Below are positions 1 through 11,890 of a DNA stretch of 64,000 bases, in pieces (positions within the stretch are counted from its first letter, which is position 1; the number at the start of each line of letters is the position of its first letter). This DNA comes from Sisyra terminalis. Lineage: Eukaryota; Arthropoda; Insecta; Neuroptera; Sisyridae. The notes under the pieces are model-generated. The model saw only the letters and a program-made list of their open reading frames with translations. It did not search any database and was not told the origin of the DNA. The position numbers and the translations under genes were made by a program. The DNA lies in assembly GCA_958496175.1 (NCBI GenBank), contig OY292274.1, positions 35,751,482 to 35,815,481 on the forward strand. Direction: 5' to 3'.

Positions 1-89
1 TATATATATATAAATATAGTTTTATATATACGTGGTTATGACCTATTAATTGTTAAGAGATGAGCACGTAGTAGAAGATTCGCACTTAC

Positions 90-317
90 GTTCGAAAGCC
101 GTTCTGACTATGTTCTACGGTCGACCCCACATTATAAATGTCGGCAATGTGATCCAATTTTGTAACAAGCGTTTTGATTGGATGTCGGTTTGGTCCAATC
201 CAGACGTCCCTTAGTAGATGCTTGATCTACCTTTTTAGGTGGAGGTGATATGACAGCGGTATAGGCCGATACTAAAATACATACAACCACCACTTTGATG
301 ATTTCAAGTGTAGTCAC
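90..317 (-). CDS. possible exon(s) of an unidentified gene at the window edge
   Basis: This stretch is less AT-rich than its surroundings and is open in two overlapping minus-strand frames. One frame (317 down to 132) starts with a hydrophobic run, EIIKVVVVCILVSAYTAVIS, resembling a signal peptide, followed by a Pro/Lys stretch and two cysteines. It begins at GTG, not ATG, and has an in-frame TGA just upstream, so it would need an upstream exon. The second frame is open from an AG at 227-228 down to a strong donor-like GTAAGT after base 90 (exon 90-226, 45 codons plus two bases) and reads into sequence such as DVWIGPNRH and TKLDHIADIYNVG. Only one frame can be real unless a short intron or indel separates them. 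I do not recognise the product. Confidence 0.2.
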
Positions 318-1649
318 CTCAGAGAACTTTCACGGAGCACATCGCACTTTTCCAATGTAAACTTCAATTTTCCACCAGCTTCATTGAAAAAAGGTGTGAA
401 ATTCCCATCGTGTTAAAGCAATATTATAAACATATCTTTCAGTCATAATTTCATACTTATATCAATATGCTAGCGAGCTTTTTCATATTATAAGACTTTA
501 GATGAATTAGCCATTTTGATTATATAAAAAAATATCAAAACATAACATTTTTTAACCATTCAACTTCAATAGAAGAAATGTTACCTATTGTTTCTCTTAA
601 TTAAGTTATATTCTCAAGTTAAAAATAAGACATTTTTGTGATTTTCCAAAATTATAACTTAATAGTATACATACTTATGGTTATAAAGCTTGTTAAATCA
701 TTTGGGTGGTTAATTATTGATTTATTGATTAGGTAGCGAATGATAACATATATGACACGTCCTTGAATTTATTTCGACAATCAAATTTTAGCAAATTGGA
801 GTTTAATTATCCATGGCAGATCAGAAACGGTGATCATATCAAGTAGTATATGGAGGTGTATTATAATTAACTACATCAACGATGCAACAGCTGATCACCT
901 CCACCTCCACCAACATGAATATTTTTCAAACATCGTTGTAAACGATAAATTTATTTACCTGCATTTTGTAGATTTTCTAGATGACATTATTTATGTGGCC
1001 AATGGTTCTATACTCATTTTTCATTTTTAATAGGCTGTTAAATTATAGAACATTTAATTTGTCGTAAATATTTTCAAGTAACAATAAGCCCTTTTATAAA
1101 CAAATCGCCAGAGTATGTTTTGACCAAGATCAATCGCAACTTGAATTTAGAATATTATTTTTAGATAGTAATATAAACATTAAAAACATATTTAAGCATC
1201 CTAATAAAACGAATTTTCAGAAAAATATTATATATATTACGAAATATTAAATTCCTCAATACTTAAATTCTATTTTGAGAGATAACTTACTCTTGTTTAA
1301 AGGCTTAGGTATTATTCATTCAAATCCAAGATTGTATCAAAACTATTTAAATAATAATAATAACAATAAAATTTGGATACACTACAATGTCATTGTAATG
1401 CATTTATTTTAATGTCCTTAAGAAATTGATTAATGATATTTTTTAATACTTACTTATAAATCTTTTTTTAACAACTCTTATAAAAACTGTAAAATCTATA
1501 TCAAAATAATTTAGAAACATTAGAAATCTTGTTATTTTTAAAATATTTTCCTTTCAATAGGTATCATTCGATAGGTATTATTACGTTTTTATTTTAATAA
1601 TAATTTATTTTGACGGGTTCAATTGGATTTGTGTTTCAGGGTATATAAG
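318..1649. other. AT-rich intergenic DNA, no gene seen
   Basis: Stop codons are frequent in all frames and no protein family is recognisable. The only open frame of note (830-1030, plus) starts at a non-ATG codon and has low-complexity composition. Short AAT-type microsatellite near 1350-1370. Confidence 0.5.
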
Positions 1650-1662
1650 AATAACAAATTTA

Positions 1663-1832
1663 GCCTACTGGTGGCCGAGTGGTTTAGGGGACTGCTCCAA
1701 AACTGGTAGGTAATGGGTTCGATCCTCGTATCGTACAAATTTTCAATATTGCTCGATAAGGGATTTAACTAACCCTAAATTCACTAAAAGACCTTAGTAG
1801 TTATAAAACGGCGGTAAATAACATTTAAAAAA
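1663..1832 (+). mobile_element. tRNA-derived SINE, complete copy with 13-bp target duplication
   Basis: The head is tRNA-like (Ser/Leu type). TGGCCGAGTGG fits the RNA polymerase III A box and GGGTTCGATCC fits the B box. A body follows with the family's shared words (TTTTCAATATT, AACCCT, AAGACCTTAGTAGTTATAAA) and an A-rich tail (GGTAAATAACA). The element is flanked by a perfect 13-bp direct repeat, AATAACAAATTTA, at 1650-1662 and 1833-1845, as expected for LINE-assisted insertion. Other copies lie at 5430, 15064, 44802 and 48227. The head contains a pol III promoter, but it is not a functional tRNA: the cloverleaf does not close. Confidence 0.8.
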
Positions 1833-1992
1833 AATAACAAATTTATTACAAACGCGTTATATTTTATTTCATACTACACACACTTGTTTATTTATTTTAC
1901 AACAATTACATTTACGGTTAGCGCGATTTACTTCGAACTGTAACTGGTCCCTGTTTTAATGTTATTGTAACTGGTTCATTGTCGACAGTCAA

Positions 1993-4433
1993 TCTATACT
2001 AATATATAAAATTCTTACGTCTGTCTGTACATTTCGATTTTGAACCCAATTTTAGGGTAAATATTTGTTTCAAGAGGCCCTCATTCCGAATTTAACATTT
2101 TTAAAAATTTTGTCTGTCTGTCTGTGTGTCCCGATTTAACTAAAGAACGGAACAACCGAATTTAATGAAATTTGGTATTAAGATACAACATAATTTCCCA
2201 CAGACTATAGGCTACTTATCATTCCAAAAAAATACTAAGGGAAGGTATTCCCTAGGGATGAAAACAGAAATTTTTACACTAGACAGGTGAGTTATATATC
2301 ATTGAAAAGGTAATTTAAAATTAAAAAATAATCTGTAAAAATATTTTTAGTTGAGCTTATAAAAAGCACAGTAAATTCAATTTAAAGTTTAAAAAATTGC
2401 CTCTTTGAAATATAAACCTTTATATATAATAGACAGATAGTTGATGTTAATAGCGTAATCGGTTACGTATCGGACATTCTGATCCTCATAATTATAAAGA
2501 AGTGGGTTCGAATCTTACAGTAAACTTTTTTTTTTATTTATTTTTTTTACAAAATTGTTGTAAGTAGACCCTTAGAGTTGCTCAATATTGAAATATTAAC
2601 AAAAAAATAAATAATAGTAGTAGTAGTAATAATAATAATGCTAATAAAACTTGAAATAAATACGTTTTTAAAACCTTGCATACATAAAATCGTGTATTTA
2701 AAATCCCTCTGACTAATGAAATGTTAATATTCGCTGTATTCCTTATAAGAAATAGACATTTATTAAGAATTTTTTTTGAAAATTCCTACCCTAAAAGAGT
2801 AAAAGGGGTGGCTAAGAAAATGTTAAGCTAATCAACAATCGAAATTTTGAATTTAATAAGTGTAATAATTAATTAATTATAAGTTTCTATTTTTGTTATA
2901 TAATTTTAACTACAGCATTTTAAATAACGTCATTTGACTAGATTAGTATGAAAGTTTAAGTAGTAGGTACTTATACCAAATACCATAGAGGCGGTTTTTA
3001 ATTTTTGTTTGTTTTTCAACAATCAAATTATTTAAAATCTAATTTTTATCAACCAATGATTGTGACCTGGAGCAATTATTTATTCTACTGAAAAACATTA
3101 AGGGAGCAATTTTTTGTCATATATTTCATTATCAATCAAAATATAAAATCTTCCAAACTAACTTTACTTCGGTATTTAGAAAAATTTGAAAATCAATTAT
3201 TGTTATTGAAAATATATAAAATATTCTTATTTCCTTTTACGTTTTCTACCTGTTTCCAACAATTTTGTATGTACAACGTCTAAATGTGCGAAATCGAATT
3301 GCTTATTAGTAATGATAATCAAAATAAAGAAGGTCATAATTTTTTTCGTTTTACATTGTATTTTCCAAAAAAAAAGCTTATTTGTGTCGATGAAATTTAG
3401 AAAATGTTTTTCTAATACGATGCAGATATATATTAAGAAGGGGTTTTTGATAATTCCTCCCCTAAAAAAGTGAAAAATGGTTTGTACGGCGTAACGGCTA
3501 TTAAACAATCGAAATTTCAAATTTAATTATCACAATATGTTCGTTATAGACGAAACGTTTTATCGCTTAAAATAAAACAATTTTGATTTATTATTAGATT
3601 CAAAAACGTAGGATCAGCTAAAAAAATTAAACTCTAATATATATATATATATATATATCTGAAAAAGGTTAAGTTAATACGTTAGCATTAAGTTTTTTGG
3701 TTTTCACATATTGCAAACCTAAAAATCCGAAATACGTATTCACAAATAAATACATTAGTGAGCGAATATCGAGTAGTAAGAAATTTGGTGAACTGAAAGA
3801 AAATGGTTTAATTATATAGTTGAAATTCAGATATTTTAATAATAAGTGCATAGATACACAATGGTTATACTTGATTATGGAGGAACTGGGTTTCGTGCAT
3901 TTGAACAAATTTTAATTTCGCCGTAGTTTAGTACATTGCAGTAGTGAAATAGTTTCGAGAAAAGAGTTCATTCAAGCATCGAGACAATAAAATGTGATTT
4001 TTACTAATATTCTAAATATCTAGGTGAGTGTTTTGATAACTTTTGACTGTTTTAAGTTATAATTATGACTGACTTTGGATGGAACTTTGATGGAACTTAA
4101 CGATAGTTTTTTATTTATGTATATATGCTAATTGATTTACGGATTAATTGGTTTACGGTAGGTTTACGGTTTTTTAGGTACTTTTTATATATTTATAATT
4201 ATTTTTTGAAAATAAATTGATCGTTATATATAACTATTTTATTATAAGTAACAGTTTATTAAATGTGTATTTTTAAAGTTGACAAAATAGTGTTTTTAAG
4301 TATGATTATGTTTTTCGTAAAAGAAATAAGAAAAATAAAAATTTTCATATAGGTACCACTACAAAAAGCAAATTTAAAAAGAAAATATAATCTACACCTA
4401 CGTTACGCAGACGAAGTCGCGGGGATCAGCTAG
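1993..4433 (+). mobile_element. Helitron-type element, non-autonomous, both ends present (subfamily A)
   Basis: The 5' end is TCTATACTAATATATAAAATT, preceded by A; the 3' end is GGGGATCAGCTAG, followed by T. This is the TC...CTRR structure of Helitrons inserted between A and T. The 5' region has the TGTCTGTCTG words common in arthropod Helitrons, and the 3' end carries GCAGACGAAGTCGC. No Rep or helicase reading frame is present, so it is non-autonomous. It contains an internal duplicated block (about 2760-2870 and 3410-3530 share CCCTAAAA and CAACAATCGAAATTT), a TA microsatellite near 3637-3657 and a tRNA-like segment. Related sequence occurs at 19,540-21,375, 22,048-23,030 (inverted) and 33,281-34,195. 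Confidence 0.75.
2443..2525 (+). pseudogene. tRNA-Arg(UCU)-like degenerate sequence inside the Helitron
   Basis: A D-arm-like GCGTAATCGGTTACGT is followed by an anticodon-arm-like TCGGACATTCTGATCC and, about 25 bases later, a B-box/T-arm-like GTGGGTTCGAATCTTAC. The anticodon arm resembles arginine tRNA with a TCT anticodon. The loop is one base too long, the 3' strand of the stem does not pair well, and extra bases lie before the T-arm. This suggests a decayed tRNA or a tRNA-derived head trapped in the transposon. Confidence 0.35.
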
Positions 4434-4439
4434 TCGCTT

Positions 4440-5025
4440 TATATATGTCTTATATTTATGCCTTTTATTTGCCGTTTCTGGAAGCCTCTTGATAGTTCTC
4501 GAACGATCTCTCTTTTTCCATCTCTTTCTATCCTAATTAGAATCTCTTGGAGAAAGTTACGAAATATCTTTTGTCTCATTCTAACCTCATTGTTAGAGGT
4601 TTTAAGTGTTCTTTATTCGTAACAATATATTAACATGTATTGAAAATGTTGATTTTTTACCGAGAAAGTTCAATTTTATAGTCCAAACTATAAATTATTG
4701 GATATCTAGTAAATTTCAAAATGCTTTATAATTACAAACTCAATGTCTAAAATAGCTTAAATAATAGCTCTAAAATAGCTCACCATAATTTTTTTCATAT
4801 TAATTAACTTTTGATAGTAATAAAACAATTGAGAAAGTTTCTGAATTCTAAAGAAATCTCTAGAAAAGCAAATAAAGAGGCTTGAGAGAGATTTATTCTA
4901 TAGATTTATAAGTAATATAGAAAATGTCATACATACACGGAAGACTAAACTTATTGTTCAAAGTACTGAAATCTTTATATGACCAGGGTGTTGACAGTAT
5001 ATAAATATACAACTTGAACTTTGAA
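4440..5025. other. AT-rich DNA, no gene seen
   Basis: No open frame of useful length and no recognisable repeat beyond the end of the Helitron. Confidence 0.5.
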
Positions 5026-5029
5026 AAAT

Positions 5030-5400
5030 GGATGGTAGATTACACAAACTTTAGTATAGTGAAAGCTTAGAAGAAACAATTAATCGGAAAAAAGATGTGA
5101 GATATTTCGACGATATAGGCTTAAAAGAACTTTCAGAAGAATGTCCAAGACTTATATATGCATAACAAATTTCGGAAAAATAAAACTATTCCTGGATAAC
5201 TAAAGAAAAACAAAAGTAATCTCGTTGATAAAAGGTAACCAAACAACCCTCAAAACTATTAAAGAATCAGTTTACTAGACAGGGTTTATAAAAGCAATGA
5301 TAGAATACTACATGCTAGGCTGAAAACCATAGCAGAAGAATTGTTAGAAAAAAATTAACTAATCTTAATTCAACTTTATAAGAATTTAATGTTTTATCGT
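5030..5400 (+). mobile_element. non-LTR retrotransposon (LINE) remnant, reverse-transcriptase part
   Basis: One frame near 5290-5360 reads YKSNDRILHARLKTIAEELL. This matches the common LINE reverse-transcriptase stretch in which a Tyr-Lys is followed by RIL..RLK.IAEE. A partial KGN..T motif lies about 60 bases upstream in another frame. Stops and frameshifts are frequent, so the copy is dead. Upstream sequence (5030-5230) may belong to the same element but is too decayed to assign. Confidence 0.5.
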
Positions 5401-5429
5401 CGTTTTATTTATCTTCGTACTACCCAGAA

Positions 5430-5555
5430 CTTTAAGGACTCTAGGATTAATAAATATCTATAAATCGCGAAATATCGAAAATTTGCTCGATACGAGATTC
5501 GACCCCCAAACATCTAGAAGTTGTGGAGCGCCCATCTTGATCTCTCGAATACTTT
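5430..5555 (-). mobile_element. SINE copy, diverged and truncated
   Basis: Reverse-strand match to the SINE at 1663. It has a B-box-like GAATCTCGTATCGAGCAAAT, then TTTTCGATATTTCGCGA, and a damaged A-box region near 5530-5550. The tail half is missing or unrecognisable. Confidence 0.55.
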
Positions 5556-5559
5556 GAAA

Positions 5560-8500
5560 TATAATTACTTTCATCTTAATAATTCTTGTTGAAATTCCGT
5601 CAATTGGAAAATATAAAAAAATAATTATGAATTTATTCTAATTTAAATTACATCAAACTAATTTGTAACATTAATATTTACATAGTACCTACTAAAGACT
5701 AAATATGTTCTAATGTTCATAAATATGTTCAATATCAGAAATCAGTAGTCAAGATATAACTTCTACACCAGATACAACCTCGTCCACGTTTTTCATATCT
5801 TTTTAACTTTTATAATCAGAATTTTTTTTATAATGTATACAAATTATTGCTCTTGCGCTATATTACCTAAACAATAAATAAAATGAGTCATTTTTTAAAA
5901 TTAAAAATTTTCATCATTTTTCCTTAAACGTCTCATAAATGTTCAAAGATTCGATTTTCTACATACGTCGGTATTGTATACAAATGTTGGATATTTTTAA
6001 TATTATAATAGGAAACATTTTAGTCCAAGTTAAAAAAATTTTTGTTTAAGTTAGTTATTATTACTTAAGTAAGTTGACTTTATTTCGATCATTATTGTTT
6101 TTAGTGGAGAGTGGTCATGAATGATTCATATAATCGAGACATTTATTGATTAGTAACACTGATTTTCAATTATGAAATAAGTGTCTAGTTTATTTTCTTA
6201 AGTGAATAATGTCACTTATTTCAATTATAAATATGAAGAGCATCTAATATCTTCCGTGTCACGATTTAAGAACGGATTATTGTAGCAGAAGCAAAAATAA
6301 ATCGAAAATGAACAGTACAAAAATACGAGTTTTCGCTTCATTTTCAAGGAAACTAGGTTTTTAGTTCAAATATTTTTTTATGGGGAAAATAGTTTTGTGT
6401 TTACGTAATCGAAATTTTGCGTAATATATAGTTTTAGTGATAAAATACTCATTGTCCACCATGATCGATGTGGGTGTTTGGAAAATTTGGCGGTAAAATT
6501 GAAATTCACGTTTTATATTGAAAAAAATAAAAATTTAACAAAGCTGTATTTTTTGAGGGACATTAAGTGCGGTTATATCATATGAACTAATTTTAAAATT
6601 TATTTAATTAATCTATTGTAACCCAATCAATGATTAAGAATTAAAGTATATGAAATTAAATTTAGTTTGAATAACTTAATTACTAATTGTTACTACCACC
6701 AATTACAGCTATAAAAACACAAAAGCACCTTAAAAATTATTTCGACGTTTCTTTATATTAATTGAAAATTGAGAAATTTCTTGAGAAATTTTTTCATGTA
6801 TTGGATTCTACCTGTAAGTAGAAGATGTTAGCGATTACTTACACATGTATATTTATTTATGACAGTTGTAAGTGCTATGTAGGATATTTGTTTTGACTGT
6901 GAAAGATAAACCAAATATTTCTTCTGATGTGTATCTATTTATCGCTGTCAAACTATAAAATTTGCCATTTTGATATGATCTTAACGTTGATTTCATATGT
7001 AGAGTATGTAATCTCTTTATAGTTTTCTTTACATAGTGCTTAAGGGGAAAAAATTCTAAGTTAATTTAAAATTTGCATTTGGGTTTTATTTTAGGCAATA
7101 TTTTTGTCAGTCAAAGGTTTTATTAGGCTTTAAATGAAATATTCTACCTTAAAATCATTTTAAAAAATATATAATTACGTTAATCCTTATGCTATGCCTG
7201 TTAAAGATAATTTCGATAAGATATTCGTAGATTTTACTATTGAATTTCCGATTTAACTTGGTAAATGCGTCCAAATTTGGAGTGAAAGAATAATTGATTT
7301 AGTATTTAATTATTGTGTATGGTGAATCTTGTAGGCTATTGTTTCTATGTTGGATGTAGTGGAATTGCTATGTATTGTTTTTACAACAGAAAAAATTACC
7401 AACAATTATTTGATGGTGGGGAAACAGCATACGTCCCTAAAGTTCTAAAATCTCTCTATATTAGAAAGGTCAAAGTTAAAAATCCTAAACTTCCAATTCC
7501 TTAATTTAATAAGCAATTGAAACTTTTAATAAGACCGCTAGCGCAATTAGAGAAATTCTAGCTAATTATTAAAAAACCAAATAATAAGTATAGCAAAACA
7601 TAAAAACCTAATTTTATTATTAGATAAGCGAACTCATAGATTAACTACATACATTTTTATCGTACCCCAGAATGGATCATTTTGATTACACTTACGCATA
7701 GTATGAAGTAATCAAATATACGAATTTCGTATATAGATCTTAAGATAAATAATAATGTGTGGATCATGAATACAAAAGCTTTATTAGAACTCTTAGAAAA
7801 TAATTTTCTTTGATCATTTGTTTTGTATTTATATTATAAGTACCTAATATTTCCTTGAGCTTAAATTTACAATTACTGCAAAATTGTTAATCATTAGTCT
7901 TTTTTTTGAGATAATAATAAAAATAAAGTGATTATTTAATGAGTATTTTTTTCTAAGCTCTTAAATGACTTATTCATTGGTCACAAAAGTTCTAGTGAAA
8001 AATTAATTATAAAAAGCGGAATGATAATTAATCATAATTGATCGTAAATCATCATGGCTAATAAGTTCTGAGCTTTGGTAGCTACGATGAAAGCTTCGGA
8101 GACAAATTTGACTCGATTTGAGAACAAATTATTGCGTATATTGGGACACATCATTTACTTCACATTACAGAATTTTCATACAATTTCAAAGGTATAAATG
8201 AATTTTCATATTAAAATAATTTTGTTTCCAATGGTAAAATTAAGAAATATTCTTGATACGAACAATACTAGAAAAAATGGATCCTTAAAAACTTTCAAGG
8301 AAAAAATGAGATATTAAACATACAGAATATAAGCAAAAATATACGCCGTAATTTATTAAATAAATTAAAGTTAATCAAAGACTCAAAGGAATAAATATTT
8401 GTATTAGACAGTATTAGTCGAGTAGTTGAGCAAAAATACTGATCAATACTTTTTTACGATTTGAAATAGCAAACAAATTTTAATTTGATTTTTTAGAATA

Positions 8501-9490
8501 ACATTGAATAGTTTTTTATCAGCTGCTTTGAAATTAAAAGAGAGCTATTCATCCAATTATTAATTTGTGAGCTTTAAAATTTAGGAGTTCTATTGATTAG
8601 TATTTCACGTTTACAATTACGTCATAAGGCATAAAATAGAAATTAAAAAATTCTAGACATAATGATGAAGAAATGAAAAGTATTGTTTTTCATTATTTTG
8701 AACATTTAAAATGCTACAAATTTGATGCTTGTTTTTCAAATTTATAGTTTGGTGCAACTGATTAGTGAAATAATTGTGTACTAAACCAATACTTTGTTTT
8801 GAAAATGTTGGATAAATAAAATTTAAAACATAAAGATTAATCAAAGAGTAATTATTTACTCAAAAACGAATGCCACAGGAGTACACCCCATCAACCCCAT
8901 AGAAAGAGCGGGTTTGTAGAAGCAACCCAATCTAAGTATGCGTTATCAATTGCAAATACTTAAATATAGCTATATAGCTAAAAACCAATCCCACCATCAA
9001 AGTCATCAAAAGTGCGAACATTACCTCCAACGAAAGTGGTTCCTTAATAAAAGTAACAAATTTAAACCTCTTTCCATACAAATCATCTTCCTGGAAAGAA
9101 TACTAAACATAGCACATCGATTCCTTACAAATAACGGGCTTAACAATAATCTCAAAGGCATTTCAAGAGTGTTTACAACGACTTGGCAAAAGAAGTGAAA
9201 AATTATGAAAATCGAGCGTCGATCTTAGCGTTCTGGGTGATAAGTATATACTGGTTGGCTGCAGTGAGGCATCATCCACAAATGGAACTCTGGGAAGGGA
9301 GGATTTCAAACTATCAACATCTACGGACTAGAACATTCTAATGTCTTTGAAAAGAATGAAAATTGGCTTATAGCCGTAGTAATATAGGTAATATAGGTAA
9401 TATAGCCGGGGTAATAGCAGTGGGAATTCAGTTTTAGTATTGTTATCTTAATTTTAATTGATATCAGAACATCATCATTTTGAGTTATTT
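5560..9490. other. AT-rich DNA, no supported gene
   Basis: Two short open frames stand out (7313-7504 and 8938-9198, plus strand). Neither resembles a known family or has splice or start context that supports it. The stretch 8880-9300 is somewhat less AT-rich and may be the remnant of an unidentified element. A short GTAATATAG tandem lies near 9385-9410. Confidence 0.45.
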
Positions 9491-9493
9491 ATC

Positions 9494-10304
9494 AGGTATG
9501 TTAATATGAAAATGAAATTTGTCAATAAATTGTGGTGACAGCCGATAATCTACCAAATTATCCCATTGAGGCACGTTTTATTTTTTGAATATTCAACAAA
9601 AATTTTCAACTCACAAAAGTCTAAATTTCCTACGGCTTCTTCATTTTGAATCAGATTGAACATGTCAAGTTTTGTTCCTTAAGAGTGCGATTCGCGAACA
9701 GCATTGATTTTTTATTATCATTTAAATAAAAATTGCTACATAATCGCATCGAATGCTTGTTAAAGTCAACGCTGAGCATACTCTTAGGAAATCTCAGTGT
9801 TTTAAAAGACTGAAGAACAAAAAACGTAGAAGACCACTGAAAAAGTTTGAAGACTTCGAATTGTAAGAGTTGATGTAGAAGAATGGTAGTCAAACACAAA
9901 AATAACTTGCTATAGTAAAATTGAACCAAGCTTTGGCGCGAAAAATGGCCAAAATATCAAAATAGGCCATACAAAATGATCTCAAGGAATGATGATTCCA
10001 CTGGCCACACAAAAAAAAAACGAATGAAGGATATAATTGAGATATAACGATATAATTGAGACATTATTACTTATTTGGATCGATGGGACATGGACTTGCT
10101 GAGCAGCACTTCACATCTTTCGAAGAGCTTCGAAAATATATGGTGTATGGTATATGTATGGTATCTTAAAATTGTCAAAAAAATTGGAAAATATAGTTAG
10201 AAAAGGAATTGATTTGAATAAAATAAGATGTTTCATGAAGAAATAATGGTAGTTTATTTTTCAGAAAAAAATACGATTTCGTATTAATACACCAGTACCT
10301 TTAA
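9494..10304 (+). mobile_element. mariner-like transposon, internally deleted
   Basis: The ends look like degenerate terminal inverted repeats: GGTATGTTAATATGAAAATG near 9495, and its approximate reverse complement ending in ACACCAGTACC near 10,304. Between them, plus-strand frames read KKRRRPLKKFED and SQTQK-LA (helix-turn-helix region of mariner transposases), then SMGHGLAEQHFTSFEELRK (typical near the C-terminus, ahead of the last helix). The catalytic Asp-bearing middle is missing: only about 100 bases separate the two parts. Numerous stops show that it is inactive. Confidence 0.65.
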
Positions 10305-11655
10305 ACACATAAATCACGTGAAAAATAATTATTTAAATGTAATATTTGTAATAATAAATAATTACATATAAATATTGGTAAGGTAAATGTTTAATACTAT
10401 TCTGTGAATTTTGTCAATATTTTTTGCGAATTAAAAGCCTGATATATAGATACCCAGACAAGCATATATGACTAGGCCTAGGCTTGGTCCACTATGTAAG
10501 AGTCTGGGCCAAGCTTGCAAAAAGTGTTCATTTTTTATCAGAAGGGTGGTAATAGTGTAGAGTTAATAGGGAGAATTATTTAAAAATTATTATTATTTTC
10601 ATGTAGAAACAATCAACGCTTGTTTTTCAGAAAAAGAAGACAGTTTTATTTTTATCACACTTAGTATATTTCATAAAAAAACATTTCTGTAAAACAACAG
10701 GAACTATATCAAAGGTATACATATCGGTTAATTCACTGAGCGCCTTAAGTTTTAAATAAATAAAAAATACCCAAGAACTAATCTACGGAAAGTTTTTAAA
10801 TTTATCCTTCCTCTTTAAATTGTTATAAATTTGATTTATAATATTTATTTAATTTTTTCTTTCTGAATAACATATTTCAAAGTTTTATCCAGAGACAGTT
10901 GTATTAAAATGAATCATTTGCCGCAAATCTATATTTAAAATATAGAGCATGTTGAATAGTAAACGCGACCGCAGTATGTCAAACGTTATGATACTTGAAC
11001 GAGGACGTTGTAAGCCCTTCTTACTAATATGATATAACAATATTAGAAACAAATAATAACCTTATGGATCTACTGTAACTAGAATTTGTTAACATACAAA
11101 ATTTAACTAATAATTTGTTTTTTTTTCTTAATTTATAAAAATTAAATCGTTATAGTGGGGATTAGAAAGAGTAGTTACAAATGAAATATAAAACTAATTG
11201 AGATATTTTAAATACTATACGGTAACACTTGATTATTGATAATTTCTGTGAACATACAGTTGTAAAAGTGCTGCGATTTTTGACTTATGACGTATAAAAT
11301 AAATATATGAATCACTATTACATTTCACATCCCACGAATGACTTGAAAACATCACCAGACTAGAAAATTCTTTGAAATAAATATGTCAATTATTGGATAT
11401 GCGAAAGCCTTGGATTTACAGTTTGACTTTCGCAGAGTAATGGATGATTTTATCCAAGCAAACTTTTGTGATATTTTTGTCATAGATCTTGAATATGAAT
11501 GAAGTGAATCGCTTCTGTATACTCATCTAAATGTAGAAACTATTTTTCGTTTTACAATTGCAATTCTAGAACAACATAAATAGACTGAAATCGACATAAG
11601 AATATATTGGTTTTTTTTTAGTATGTTATATAAATAAAGCGTTAGAGAGAACACT
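10305..11655. other. AT-rich DNA, no gene seen
   Basis: No long open frame and no family recognised on either strand. A short palindromic-looking stretch, CCTAGGCTTGG, lies near 10,475 but is isolated. Confidence 0.5.
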
Positions 11656-11659
11656 AGGT

Positions 11660-11890
11660 TAAAGATGCCGTGAGTTGGACGGACGGACGGATGGGCTATT
11701 TGTAGATGCTTCCGACGGGCAGTTGGAGGAACGTTTGCGAGCCACCCGCCGAAGGAGGCTCACGATACCGGCTAAAATAATCCGCGTGTGCTCGAATTGA
11801 TTCTCGTCAACTATGCATATGACAAACAAGTAATAATTGTGTCTCGTAGAAAGATACCTTGGCTTCGTTTTATCAAAGCCAGTCAATTAT
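11660..11890 (-). other. GC-richer island with open frame, possible exon or regulatory block
   Basis: This block is clearly less AT-rich than its neighbours. One minus-strand frame is open throughout (75 codons, no ATG). A second minus-strand frame is open for about 38 codons and reads sequence such as ADYFSRYREPPSAGG. A short GGAC tandem occurs at the 11,680 end. I recognise no domain and no decisive splice sites. It may be an exon, a conserved regulatory block, or a fragment of an unknown element. Confidence 0.25.

Noticed and set aside
7313..7504. 63-codon plus-strand frame with a hydrophobic start
   Set aside because: No ATG at a convincing position, no family match and AT-rich codon use typical of chance frames here.
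8938..9198. 86-codon plus-strand frame
   Set aside because: Composition rich in His, Gln, Asn and Lys with no recognisable domain; probably chance or a transposon remnant.
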